Part shown: positions 63,586 through 64,000 of the stretch, in pieces
Numbering within the stretch: the first letter of the stretch is position 1
Layout: each line of letters opens with the position of its first letter
DNA from: Gavia stellata
Taxonomy: Eukaryota > Chordata > Aves > Gaviiformes > Gaviidae
Direction: 5' to 3'
Assembly (NCBI RefSeq): GCF_030936135.1
Contig: NC_082602.1
Location: 4,836,001 to 4,900,000 of the forward strand
Length of the DNA stretch: 64,000 nt
The notes under the pieces: model-generated
Told to the model about the DNA's origin: nothing
Database searches by the model: none
What the model saw: only the letters and a program-made list of their open reading frames with translations
Translations under genes and position numbers: made by a program

Positions 63586-64000
63586 CTGTGTTGAAAAAGC
63601 TCCGATCCCTCTTATTTCTGGGCCTTCTTAACTACGGACCCGCTCCCACCTGTCTGCTGAGCTCTCACTAGGATGTCAGTGAATTCAGGGTGTGCCTCTG
63701 CACACAACCGCTGGTTAAAAGGGACACATTGCTCCGCACTTCACTTGGCTTTGCCTACCCTGCTGCAGCTAACTTTTAATACTCGCTTCAGACCAGTATT
63801 TGAAGGATATGACAGGAAAAAAACCAAACAAACCTTCTTTTGTATGCTGGGATAGCCCACAATCTATCCTTCCCCAAATGACAAGTAGACTAAGTTTGAT
63901 GAGCCAATCCTTGCTCTAAAAAAATTTGCTCAAAGGCCCTCAAGGGTGGCATATTGAAGTATACAAGAAAAAAAAAACCCCAAAAACGAAAAAAGCCCCC
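63586..64000. other. Right edge, no feature recognised
   Basis: About 400 bp of unique sequence ending in an A-rich stretch. No exon with convincing splice sites was seen. If the candidate minus-strand gene at 62868-63585 is real, this is its preceding intron. Confidence 0.4.

Noticed and set aside
1-64000. CRISPR arrays, bacterial operons, insertion sequences or integrated viruses
   Set aside because: The window is vertebrate chromosomal DNA with intron-containing genes; no such structure was seen.

Overview
This is a vertebrate nuclear genome window, most likely from a bird. It holds split genes with GT-AG introns, two CpG-island promoters and poly(A) signals. Introns are compact and there is little recognisable transposon sequence: no full CR1, LINE or LTR element was seen. 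Gene content and order match human 10q22.1 (SRGN-VPS26A-SUPV3L1-HKDC1), read here on the minus strand. The bird assignment is inferred from compactness and synteny; the exact species cannot be told.

All four recognised genes are on the minus strand, so transcription runs right to left. From right to left they are: SRGN (serglycin; 3 coding exons, 54204 to 51751, 146 aa), VPS26A (retromer subunit; 9 exons, 51049 to 39285, 327 aa), SUPV3L1 (mitochondrial SUV3 RNA helicase; 15 exons, 37371 to 18447, 796 aa) and the 5' half of HKDC1 (hexokinase domain-containing 1; exons 1-9, 12254 to 259, running off the left edge). Every exon was delimited by its splice sites and by reading-frame phase. Each of the three complete models gives an uninterrupted reading frame that ends in a stop codon, and VPS26A has exactly the length of the human protein.

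The genes are head-to-tail neighbours, not an operon. SRGN ends about 0.5 kb before the VPS26A CpG-island promoter. VPS26A ends about 1.7 kb before the SUPV3L1 CpG island. SUPV3L1 and HKDC1 are separated by about 6 kb. SUPV3L1 and VPS26A look like housekeeping genes: both have CpG islands, and both islands carry the same NRF1-type palindrome. SRGN has a non-island promoter with adjacent ETS and CRE-like motifs, as expected for a haematopoietic proteoglycan gene.

The right-hand 10 kb (54.3-64 kb) has no recognised gene. It contains unassigned exon-like signals: a 124-bp plus-strand candidate at 60352-60475, and phase-compatible minus-strand segments (63585-63419, then 63014-62868 with a stop) that could be the 3' end of an unidentified gene. 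Other points worth a second look are two GC-AG introns (HKDC1 intron 5, SUPV3L1 intron 3), a VPS26A first coding exon holding only the ATG, and a serglycin with only four Ser-Gly dipeptides. I found no previously undescribed system; most of the window is ordinary vertebrate sequence.
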